From Microbacterium terrae (GTDB lineage Bacteria > Actinomycetota > Actinomycetes > Actinomycetales > Microbacteriaceae), in the NCBI RefSeq assembly GCF_017831975.1, contig NZ_JAFDSS010000001.1, positions 1,426,001 through 1,490,000 of the forward strand: 64,000 bases of DNA. The letters are read 5' to 3'. Both the position numbers and the translations under genes were made by a program. Positions 54,219 through 61,331 of this stretch are shown one piece after another (position 1 is the stretch's first letter; each line of letters starts with the position of its first letter). A model generated the notes under the pieces. The model did not search any database and was not told the origin of the DNA. It was given only the letters and a program-made list of their open reading frames with translations.

Positions 54219-56005
54219 TGTCCGATCCTTCGCAGCCCGCCGCGCCGGGGTCACGGCGCGCGGCGCGCGAGGCCGCCGCGCGACAGGCACCGGACGCGGG
54301 AGCGACGGCGCCGACGCCGTCTCCCCAGCCCGAACCCGCGCCCTCGTCCGGAACCCTCCCCGGCACCTCGACGCCCGGTCCGTCCGCGGGCCGGTCGATC
54401 CCCAGCCACCCGTCGAGCGGCTCCATCCCCACGGCGCCCCGACCCGCCACCGCACCGGTCGAGTCTCAGGCGATGCCGGTGCTCGCCGACAGCGGACCGT
54501 TCCCGGCGCAGCTGAGCACCGGCGCACTCCCGGTCTTCACGCCGCGCACTCCGGCGGCCGCCGCACCCGCCCAGGCCGCCGCATCGGTCGAGACGCCGCG
54601 CCCGTCGGCATCGGCCGACCCCGGTCCCGTCGACGACGAGCCCTGGATCTTCGGCGCAGTCGAGGCAGCTCCCGCCATCCCGTATGCGCGCGGATCACGA
54701 CCGGCAGCGCCGACTCCCGCAGCGCCGCTGCCGCAGGCCGCCCCACAGCCGCAGCCGCAGCCGCACGAGGGTGCCCAGCAGCCGCAGGAGACGCACGGCC
54801 GCACGGCGCTCGCTGAGCGCCCGACCGGGATCACCGCGTCGACGGCGACCCTCGAGGATCTGTTCACGGGCGAGTCCTCCACCGACGACCTCGGCGACGC
54901 GCCCCCGCGCCCGAACAAGCGCAAGCGACGCATCGGCGGCTGGATCGCCCTCGGCGTCGTCCTCGCGATCCTGGGCGGCATCGCCGCCGGCGGCTGGTAT
55001 GTGTGGACGACGTACGAGGAGCAGATCCGCGACGTGATGGGGTGGGCCGAGCCCAAGGACTACGAAGAGGGACTCGCGAACGGCGAGACCTACATCACGA
55101 TCGCCGAGGGCGACACCGGGTCGCCGATCTCGCAGAGCCTCTTCGACGCGGGTGTGACGAAGACCGACGACGCGTTCTACGACTATCTGATCGAGACGGC
55201 GCAGAACCCGCCGTTCGTGCCCGGAGTGTTCAAGCTGCAGAAGCAGATGACCTCCGAAGCCGCCCTCGCGGCGCTGCTCGACCCGGCGAACAAGATGGAG
55301 AACACCGCGCAGCTGCGCGAGGGGCTCACCGTCGAGCAGTCGCTCCCGCTGCTCGCCGAGGGCACCGGCATCGAACTCGCCGATTACGAGACCGCCGTGG
55401 CCGACCCGTCGCAGTACGGCGTCGAGGCCGACACGCTCGAGGGCTGGCTGTTCCCCGCGACCTACTCGTTCGAGCCCGGAGTGACGGCCACCCAGGTGAT
55501 CCAGACGCTCGTCGACCGGACCGTCGAGTCCCTCGACGCGGCCGAGGTGCCCGAGGCCCAACGCCAGGAGATCCTCACCATCGCCTCGATCATCCAGCGC
55601 GAGGCGCGGTACGAGGAGGACATGCAGAAGGTCTCCACGGTCATCCAGAACCGCCTGAAGCCCGACAACCAGGAGACCTTCGGACTGCTGCAGATGGACT
55701 CGACCGCCCAGTACGGGTACGGCGAGATGCACGACGGCACCGTCAGCTCCTCAGCGGAGGCGCTTGCCGACGACAACCCGTGGAACACCTATGTGCACGC
55801 GGGCCTCCCTGTCGGGCCGATCGCGAATCCGGGCGACGTGGCCATCGACGCCGCGATGCATCCCGTGGACGGCGACTGGCTGTATTTCGTGACGGTGAAT
55901 CTCGACACGGGCGAGACGATCTTCACGACGAACCTCGCCGACCACAACCGGGCTGTCGCGCAGTGGCAGACCTGGTGCGCCGACAACCCGGACTCGGGGT
56001 GCTGA
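54218..56005 (+). CDS. mltG: Endolytic murein transglycosylase MltG
   Basis: Membrane lytic transglycosylase that cuts nascent glycan strands in peptidoglycan synthesis. It has 595 residues, far longer than the E. coli protein (about 340), because of a cytoplasmic N-terminal Pro/Ala/Gln-rich region (1-235). One membrane helix follows (242-264), then a LysM-like part and the YceG domain. The catalytic Glu is E462 in ASIIQREARYEED, and ANPGDVAIDAAMHP is near 535. It overlaps ruvX and aroE. Confidence 0.93.
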   Translation: MSDPSQPAAPGSRRAAREAAARQAPDAGATAPTPSPQPEPAPSSGTLPGTSTPGPSAGRSIPSHPSSGSIPTAPRPATAPVESQAMPVLADSGPFPAQLSTGALPVFTPRTPAAAAPAQAAASVETPRPSASADPGPVDDEPWIFGAVEAAPAIPYARGSRPAAPTPAAPLPQAAPQPQPQPHEGAQQPQETHGRTALAERPTGITASTATLEDLFTGESSTDDLGDAPPRPNKRKRRIGGWIALGVVLAILGGIAAGGWYVWTTYEEQIRDVMGWAEPKDYEEGLANGETYITIAEGDTGSPISQSLFDAGVTKTDDAFYDYLIETAQNPPFVPGVFKLQKQMTSEAALAALLDPANKMENTAQLREGLTVEQSLPLLAEGTGIELADYETAVADPSQYGVEADTLEGWLFPATYSFEPGVTATQVIQTLVDRTVESLDAAEVPEAQRQEILTIASIIQREARYEEDMQKVSTVIQNRLKPDNQETFGLLQMDSTAQYGYGEMHDGTVSSSAEALADDNPWNTYVHAGLPVGPIANPGDVAIDAAMHPVDGDWLYFVTVNLDTGETIFTTNLADHNRAVAQWQTWCADNPDSGC

Positions 56006-56844
56006 ACGGCGCCAGGCGCCTCGCGGTGTGGGGCGATCCGATCGACCACTCGCGTTCGCCGCAGCTGCACGCCGCGGCTTACGACGTGCTCGACGTCGAC
56101 TGGATCTACGGGCGACGCCGCGTCGACGAGTCCACGTTCGCGGACGAGCTCGCGGGCCTCGACGGCACTTGGCGCGGTCTGTCGCTGACGATGCCGCTCA
56201 AAGGCGTCGCGCACCGCGCAGCGGTGTCGCTCGACGAGCGCGCTGCACGCACCGGCGCGGTGAACACCCTGCTGCTCACGCCCGACGGTCCACTCGGCTT
56301 CAACACCGACGTGGGCGGGATCGTCCGCGCGCTCGGTGAGCACGGCATCGCGTCGGCGGACTCCGCCCGGATCGTCGGCGCCGGCGCCACGGCGACCTCT
56401 GCCCTGGTCGCCCTGGCAGAACTCGGAGCGACAGAGGTCGACGTGGTCGCCCGCCGCGCCGAAGCCGTCGCGCCGCTGCGCGCGCTCGGCGACGACCTCG
56501 GCGTCGCGGTGCGCCACACGTCCTTCACTGCGGCGCTATTCGCCCCCGTCGACGTCACCATCGCCACACTTCCGGGCGACGCCGCGATCGCGCCGGAGGC
56601 CGCAGCCGCCCTCGCCGCCGACGGCGGCTTCCTCCTTGACGTCGTGTACGGCCACTGGCCGACGCCGCTGTCACGCGCCTGGGACGCCGCGGGCGGAGCA
56701 TCCGCATCGGGTCTCGGGATGCTGCTGCACCAGGCGATCCTGCAGATCCGCATCTTCCGCTCGGGTGATGTCGACCACGCTCTTCCGCGTGAGGATGCAG
56801 TCCTTTCAGCGATGCGCTCGGTGCTGGAGCGTCCCGCGGCGTAA
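55999..56844 (+). CDS. aroE: Shikimate dehydrogenase
   Basis: Reduces 3-dehydroshikimate to shikimate with NADPH. It has 281 residues. Substrate-binding SRSPQLH is at 18-24, the catalytic Lys is K68 (TMPLKGVA) and the Asp is near 105 (GFNTDVGG). The nucleotide-binding GAGATATSALVAL near 128 follows. The start is the GTG at 55999, overlapping the mltG stop by 7 bases; a CTG one codon later is less likely. It begins the aro string aroE-aroC-aroK-aroB-aroQ. Confidence 0.92.
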   Translation: MLNGARRLAVWGDPIDHSRSPQLHAAAYDVLDVDWIYGRRRVDESTFADELAGLDGTWRGLSLTMPLKGVAHRAAVSLDERAARTGAVNTLLLTPDGPLGFNTDVGGIVRALGEHGIASADSARIVGAGATATSALVALAELGATEVDVVARRAEAVAPLRALGDDLGVAVRHTSFTAALFAPVDVTIATLPGDAAIAPEAAAALAADGGFLLDVVYGHWPTPLSRAWDAAGGASASGLGMLLHQAILQIRIFRSGDVDHALPREDAVLSAMRSVLERPAA

Positions 56845-56874
56845 CGCCCCCGCCGTCCGTGGGAGACTGGAGCA

Positions 56875-58089
56875 ATGCTCCGCGTGCTCACGGCCGGCGA
56901 ATCCCACGGCCCCGAACTCGTCGCCGTCATGGAGGGCCTGCCTTCGGGCGTCCCGATCTCGCGCGCCGCCATCCAGGCCGACCTCGCCCGCCGCAAGCTC
57001 GGCTACGGCCGCGGCTCGCGCATGAAGTTCGAAGAGGACGAGCTGACCATCTCGTCCGGGGTCGTGCACGGCTACAGCCTGGGCAGCCCGATCGCGCTGC
57101 GCATCGGCAACACCGAGTGGCCGAAGTGGGTCGAGGTGATGAGCCCCGACCCGATCGACCTCACCGAGAAGTCCCGCGGCCGCGGTGCCGCGCTCACGCG
57201 ACCCCGGCCCGGACACGCCGACCTCGTCGGCATGCAGAAGTACGGCTTCACCGAGTCGCGTCCGATCCTCGAGCGCGCGAGCGCGCGCGAGACCGCTGCG
57301 CGCGTGGCACTCGGCGCCCTTGCCCGTGCGTTCCTCGCCGAGCTCGGCATCGAGCTCGTGAGCCACACGCTCTCGATCGGCCCCGTGCAGTCTCCTGAGG
57401 GCGCGGCGCTGCCGACTCCGGCAGACGTCGAGGCGCTCGACGCCGATCCGCTCCGGTGCTTCGACGCCGAGACCAGTGCGCGGATGGTCGCCGAGGTGGA
57501 CTCCGCCCGCAAAGACGGCGACACCCTCGGCGGCATCGTCGAGGTGCTCGCCTACGGATTGCCGCCGGGACTCGGCTCGCACGTGCACTGGGATCGCCGA
57601 CTGGACGGCAAGCTCGCCCAGGCGCTCATGAGCATCCAGGCCATCAAGGGCGTCGAGGTCGGCGACGGCTTCGAGACGACCCGCCGCCGCGGCTCCGCGG
57701 CGCACGACGAGCTGTTCACCGCCGACGACGGCATCACCCGTTCGAGCGACAAAGCCGGCGGCACCGAGGGCGGCATGTCCACCGGCACGGTGCTGCGCGT
57801 ACGCGCCGGCATGAAGCCGATCGCGACGGTGCCCAAGGCGCTGCGCACCGTCGACGTCGCCACCGGCGACACGGCGGCCGCACACCACCAGCGCTCCGAC
57901 GTGTGCGCCGTGCCCGCCGCCGGTGTCGTGGCCGAAGCCATGGTCGCCGTCGTGCTCGCCGAGTCCGTGCTCGAGAAGTTCGGCGGCGACAGCGTCGCCG
58001 AGACCCGCCGCAACATCGCCGGATACCTCGCCGCGATCCCCGAGAACCTGCGCACGTCGACCGTGAGCGACGACACGCTGGGCGGATGA
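56875..58089 (+). CDS. aroC: Chorismate synthase
   Basis: Last enzyme of the shikimate pathway: turns EPSP into chorismate using reduced FMN. It has 404 residues. It starts [21 protein letters not shown], contains [17 protein letters not shown] near 41, and [14 protein letters not shown] near 108. The GTEGGMSTG segment near 297 and the [20 protein letters not shown] segment near 340 complete the signature set. It overlaps aroK by ATGA. Confidence 0.97.
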   Translation: MLRVLTAGESHGPELVAVMEGLPSGVPISRAAIQADLARRKLGYGRGSRMKFEEDELTISSGVVHGYSLGSPIALRIGNTEWPKWVEVMSPDPIDLTEKSRGRGAALTRPRPGHADLVGMQKYGFTESRPILERASARETAARVALGALARAFLAELGIELVSHTLSIGPVQSPEGAALPTPADVEALDADPLRCFDAETSARMVAEVDSARKDGDTLGGIVEVLAYGLPPGLGSHVHWDRRLDGKLAQALMSIQAIKGVEVGDGFETTRRRGSAAHDELFTADDGITRSSDKAGGTEGGMSTGTVLRVRAGMKPIATVPKALRTVDVATGDTAAAHHQRSDVCAVPAAGVVAEAMVAVVLAESVLEKFGGDSVAETRRNIAGYLAAIPENLRTSTVSDDTLGG

Positions 58090-58604
58090 ACGCCCCCGCG
58101 ATCGTCCTCATCGGTCCGATGGGTGCGGGCAAGTCGAGCGTCGGCAAGCGTGTCGCCAAGCTGCTCGAGCTGCCGTACACCGACACCGACACCGTCGTGG
58201 TCACCGCTCACGGCCCGATCGAGCGCATCTTCACCGAACACGGGGAGGCGCACTTCCGGGCGCTCGAGCGCGAGGCCGTCTCCACGGGGCTCGCGCGCGG
58301 GGGCATCGTCTCGCTCGGCGGGGGAGCCGTGCTCGATGCCGACACCCAGCACGACCTCGCGGCTCACCGCGTGGTGCTGCTGACGGTCGAGCCGCGCATC
58401 GTCGCCGCCCGGGTGCGCGGATCGAAACGTCCGCTCCTCTCCGGCGACGACGCGATCGCGCGCTGGACCGAGATCTACCGGGAGCGTCTGCCCGTCTACG
58501 AACGCCTCGCCGACGTCACCTACGACACGTCGACGGGCCCGATCCAGAGCGTCGTCGACGCGATCGCCGACTGGGCGCGCAACACAGGAGGACCCACCCC
58601 ATGA
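58086..58604 (+). CDS. aroK: Shikimate kinase
   Basis: Phosphorylates shikimate at the 3-hydroxyl with ATP. It has 172 residues. Walker A is GPMGAGKSS (10-18), the shikimate-binding Asp is in YTDTD near 33-36, the GGGAVL loop is near 80, and the lid arginine lies in RPLLSGDD near 118. The start at 58086 overlaps aroC; the stop overlaps aroB by ATGA, so the three genes are translationally coupled. Confidence 0.95.
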   Translation: MNAPAIVLIGPMGAGKSSVGKRVAKLLELPYTDTDTVVVTAHGPIERIFTEHGEAHFRALEREAVSTGLARGGIVSLGGGAVLDADTQHDLAAHRVVLLTVEPRIVAARVRGSKRPLLSGDDAIARWTEIYRERLPVYERLADVTYDTSTGPIQSVVDAIADWARNTGGPTP

Positions 58605-59677
58605 CCGATGCGACGACGATCGCCGTCTCCGGCGACGCGGCATACGAGATCACCGTCGGGCGCGGCATCCTCGCCTCCGTCGGCGCAGCCCTCCCGGCCG
58701 CGGCGCGCAAGGTGCTCATCATCCACCCGCCAACGCTCGCCGCGCAGGCGGCGGCGCTGCGCGAGCAGCTCCTCGCCGACCGGGAGGTGCTCCTCGCCGA
58801 GATCCCCGACGCCGAGCAGGGCAAGCGCGTCGAGGTGGCCGCGTTCTGCTGGCAGGTTCTCGGGCAGGCCGACTTCACCCGCACCGACGCGATCATCGGC
58901 TTCGGCGGGGGAGCGGTGACCGATCTGGCCGGGTTCGTCGCGGCCACCTGGCTTCGCGGCATCGAGGTCGTGCAGATCCCCACCACCGTGCTCGGCATGG
59001 TCGACGCGGCGGTCGGCGGCAAGACCGGCATCAACACCGCCGAGGGCAAGAACCTCGTGGGCGCGTTCTGGGCGCCGCGAGCCGTGATCTGCGACCTCGA
59101 CCTCCTCGACTCGCTCTCGCGCAACGAGCGGGTCGCCGGCTATGCCGAGGTGGTGAAGGCGGGATTCATCCAGGAGCCCGAGATCCTCGACCTCGTCGAG
59201 GCCGACCCGGAGCGGGCGACCGACCCCCGCTCCGACGAATTCCGCCGCACGATCGAGCTCGCCATCGCGATGAAGGCGCGCGTCGTCGGCGCCGATCTGC
59301 GTGAGGCCGGGCTGCGCGAGATCCTCAACTACGGCCACACCCTCGGACACGCGATCGAGCACGCCGAACGCTACCGCTGGCGCCACGGCGCCGCGATCTC
59401 GGTCGGCATGGTGTTCGCCGCCGAACTGTCGCGTCTGGCGGGCAGGCTTCCGGATGCCGCCGCGCAGCGGCACCGCGACATCCTGACGTCGCTCGGCCTG
59501 CCGACCACCTACCGCGCCGGGGCCTGGCAGCAGCTGCTCGCGACCATGCAGCGCGACAAGAAGAGCCGGGGCGGGATGCTGCGCTTCATCGTGCTCGACG
59601 ACATCGCCAAGCCCACCGTGCTGCAGGCGCCCGACGAGTCGCTCATGTTCGCCGCATACCAGGAGGTCGCCAGCTGA
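58601..59677 (+). CDS. aroB: 3-dehydroquinate synthase
   Basis: Cyclises DAHP to 3-dehydroquinate, using NAD and a metal ion. It has 358 residues. The NAD-binding FGGGAVTDLAGFVAATW lies near 103. QIPTTVLGMVDAAVGGKTGIN is read from about 125. The metal ligands lie in EVVKAGFIQEPEIL near 185 and in NYGHTLGHAIEH near 244. It is coupled to aroK; aroQ follows 42 bases later behind its own -10 box. Confidence 0.96.
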   Translation: MTDATTIAVSGDAAYEITVGRGILASVGAALPAAARKVLIIHPPTLAAQAAALREQLLADREVLLAEIPDAEQGKRVEVAAFCWQVLGQADFTRTDAIIGFGGGAVTDLAGFVAATWLRGIEVVQIPTTVLGMVDAAVGGKTGINTAEGKNLVGAFWAPRAVICDLDLLDSLSRNERVAGYAEVVKAGFIQEPEILDLVEADPERATDPRSDEFRRTIELAIAMKARVVGADLREAGLREILNYGHTLGHAIEHAERYRWRHGAAISVGMVFAAELSRLAGRLPDAAAQRHRDILTSLGLPTTYRAGAWQQLLATMQRDKKSRGGMLRFIVLDDIAKPTVLQAPDESLMFAAYQEVAS

Positions 59678-59707
59678 CACGCGGCCGGCGGTCGCCGCGA
59701 CGACGGC

Positions 59708-59713
59708 TAGGGT
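59708..59713 (+). promoter_or_regulatory. -10 box of aroQ
   Basis: TAGGGT ends 6 bases before the aroQ GTG. It suggests an extra leaderless transcript starting inside the aro cluster. Confidence 0.4.
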
Positions 59714-59719
59714 GATCGG

Positions 59720-60178
59720 GTGACCGATCCGCGCCGCATCCTGCTCGTCAACGGGCCGAATCTGAACCTCCTCGGCACCCGCGAGCCCGCGATCTACGGC
59801 AGCGACACCCTCGCCGACGTCGAGGCGCTCGTCACCCGGACCGCGGCCGAGACCGGCTTCGAGGTGCGCGCGGTGCAGAGCAACCACGAAGGCGTCCTGC
59901 TCGACGCGATCCACGCCGCCCGCGAGGACTGCGCGGGCATCGTCATCAACGCCGGTGGGCTCACCCACACGTCGGTGATCCTGCGCGACGCCCTCGCCGG
60001 AGTCGCGCTGCCGGTCGCCGAGGTGCACATCTCGAACGTGTACGAGCGCGAGCAGTTCCGCCACCACTCGTACATCGCCGACCTCGCCGCCGTGCACGCA
60101 GTCGGCGAGGGCATCGCCGGGTACGCCACCGCGACGCGGCGGCTCATCGCCGTCATCACCGGGCAGGCCGACGGCTGA
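59720..60178 (+). CDS. aroQ: 3-dehydroquinate dehydratase, type II
   Basis: Dodecameric type II enzyme that dehydrates 3-dehydroquinate to 3-dehydroshikimate. It has 152 residues. The catalytic tyrosine is Y26 in the flexible loop (GTREPAIYG), [10 protein letters not shown] starts at 77, and H103 is in EVHISN. With aroE, aroC, aroK and aroB in the window, only DAHP synthase and EPSP synthase (aroA) of the common pathway are missing here. Confidence 0.96.
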   Translation: MTDPRRILLVNGPNLNLLGTREPAIYGSDTLADVEALVTRTAAETGFEVRAVQSNHEGVLLDAIHAAREDCAGIVINAGGLTHTSVILRDALAGVALPVAEVHISNVYEREQFRHHSYIADLAAVHAVGEGIAGYATATRRLIAVITGQADG

Positions 60179-60204
60179 TCCCGGCCTCTTCAGCCGGCAT
60201 CCCG

Positions 60205-60210
60205 TAGAAT
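60205..60210 (+). promoter_or_regulatory. -10 box of efp
   Basis: TAGAAT lies about 86 bases before the efp ATG, behind a short CCGGC/GCCGG stem (60181-60197) that may end aroQ transcription. The leader in between shows no reading frame of note. Confidence 0.45.
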
Positions 60211-60295
60211 GACCTGTCGGCGCTTCGACGGGCTCAGCGATCTCGCGCGCCCCGCGCCTCCACCGGACTTTCAGACGAACGGAACCCACCCCGCC

Positions 60296-60856
60296 ATGGC
60301 ATCCACCGCAGACATCAAGAACGGCGTCGTCCTGAACATCGACGGACAGCTGTGGAGCGTCGTCGAGTTCCAGCACGTCAAGCCCGGCAAGGGCGGCGCA
60401 TTCGTCCGCACGAAGCTCAAGAACGTCATGAGCGGCAAGGTCGTCGACAAGACGTTCAACGCCGGCGCGAAGATCGAGACCGAGAACGTCGACCGCCGCG
60501 ACTTCACGTACCTGTACAACGACGGCGACAACTTCGTCTTCATGGATGTCGCCGACTACGACCAGCTCAACGTGGGCGCCGCGACGGTCGGCGACGCCGC
60601 CCACTTCCTGCTCGAGAACCAGCAGGTGCAGATCGCGCTCAACAACGGCAACCCGCTGTACATCGAGCTCCCCGCGTCGGTCATCCTCGAGATCACCTAC
60701 ACCGAGCCGGGTCTGCAGGGCGACCGCTCGTCGGCCGGCACCAAGCCCGCCACGCTCGAGACCGGCTACGAGATCCAGGTGCCGCTGTTCCTCGAGACCG
60801 GCACGAAGGTCAAGGTCGACACCCGCACGGGCGACTACCTCGGCCGCGAGAAGTAA
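60296..60856 (+). CDS. efp: Elongation factor P
   Basis: Relieves ribosome stalling at proline runs. It has 186 residues. The tip of domain I reads KPGKGGA with K32 at the position modified in some bacteria. The efp-nusB linkage after the aro genes is typical for actinobacteria. ATG at 60296 ([20 protein letters not shown]) is chosen by the family N-terminus; an earlier in-frame ATG overlaps the -10 box. nusB begins 3 bases after the stop. Confidence 0.97.
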   Translation: MASTADIKNGVVLNIDGQLWSVVEFQHVKPGKGGAFVRTKLKNVMSGKVVDKTFNAGAKIETENVDRRDFTYLYNDGDNFVFMDVADYDQLNVGAATVGDAAHFLLENQQVQIALNNGNPLYIELPASVILEITYTEPGLQGDRSSAGTKPATLETGYEIQVPLFLETGTKVKVDTRTGDYLGREK

Positions 60857-60859
60857 GGC

Positions 60860-61270
60860 GTGAGCGCCCGTACGAAGGCGCGCAAGCGCGCGCTCGACCT
60901 TCTGTTCCAGAGCGACGTCCGCGGCGACGACCTGGCCGTGACACTCGCGGCCGAGGCCACCCGCGCGGCGAACGAGCCGGCGCGAGAGGCGTCGTGGCTG
61001 TACGCCCGCGAGATCGTCGACGGCATCATCGACAACCGCGACGCGATCGACGAGCAGATCACCACGTTCGCGAAGGACTGGTCGCTGGCGCGCATGCCCG
61101 CCGTCGACCGCGCGCTGCTGCGCATCGGCACGTGGGAGATCCTCTACAACGACGCCGTTCCCACGGCGGTCGCCATCGACGAGGCCGTCGAACTCGCCAA
61201 GGAGTTCTCGACCGACGACTCGGGCGCCTTCGTCCACGGCGTGCTCGCACGCATCGCGCGAGCATCCTGA
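60860..61270 (+). CDS. nusB: Transcription antitermination factor NusB
   Basis: Binds boxA RNA with S10 (NusE) to support antitermination, mainly in rRNA operons. It has 136 residues, all helical. The N-terminal ARTKARKRALDLLFQSDVRG is typical and RMPAVDRALLRIGTWEILYN near 76 is the conserved core; the family sequence VPTAVAIDEAVELAKEFST follows near 98. It starts with GTG three bases after efp and is followed by a strong hairpin. Confidence 0.95.
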   Translation: MSARTKARKRALDLLFQSDVRGDDLAVTLAAEATRAANEPAREASWLYAREIVDGIIDNRDAIDEQITTFAKDWSLARMPAVDRALLRIGTWEILYNDAVPTAVAIDEAVELAKEFSTDDSGAFVHGVLARIARAS

Positions 61271-61274
61271 CGAC

Positions 61275-61307
61275 GACGCCGGCGGCCCTCGCCGGGCCGT
61301 CGGCGTC
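61275..61307 (+). terminator. Terminator after nusB
   Basis: GACGCCG/CGGCGTC with an inner GGCCC/GGGCC stem forms a strong hairpin right behind the nusB stop, ahead of the helicase gene. Confidence 0.7.
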
Positions 61308-61331
61308 GGTCGTCCCTGCGAGGATGGTCCG

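Noticed and set aside
60209..60295. Upstream ATG extension of efp
   Set aside because: The ATG overlaps the TAGAAT -10 box, and the added residues are unlike any EF-P N-terminus.
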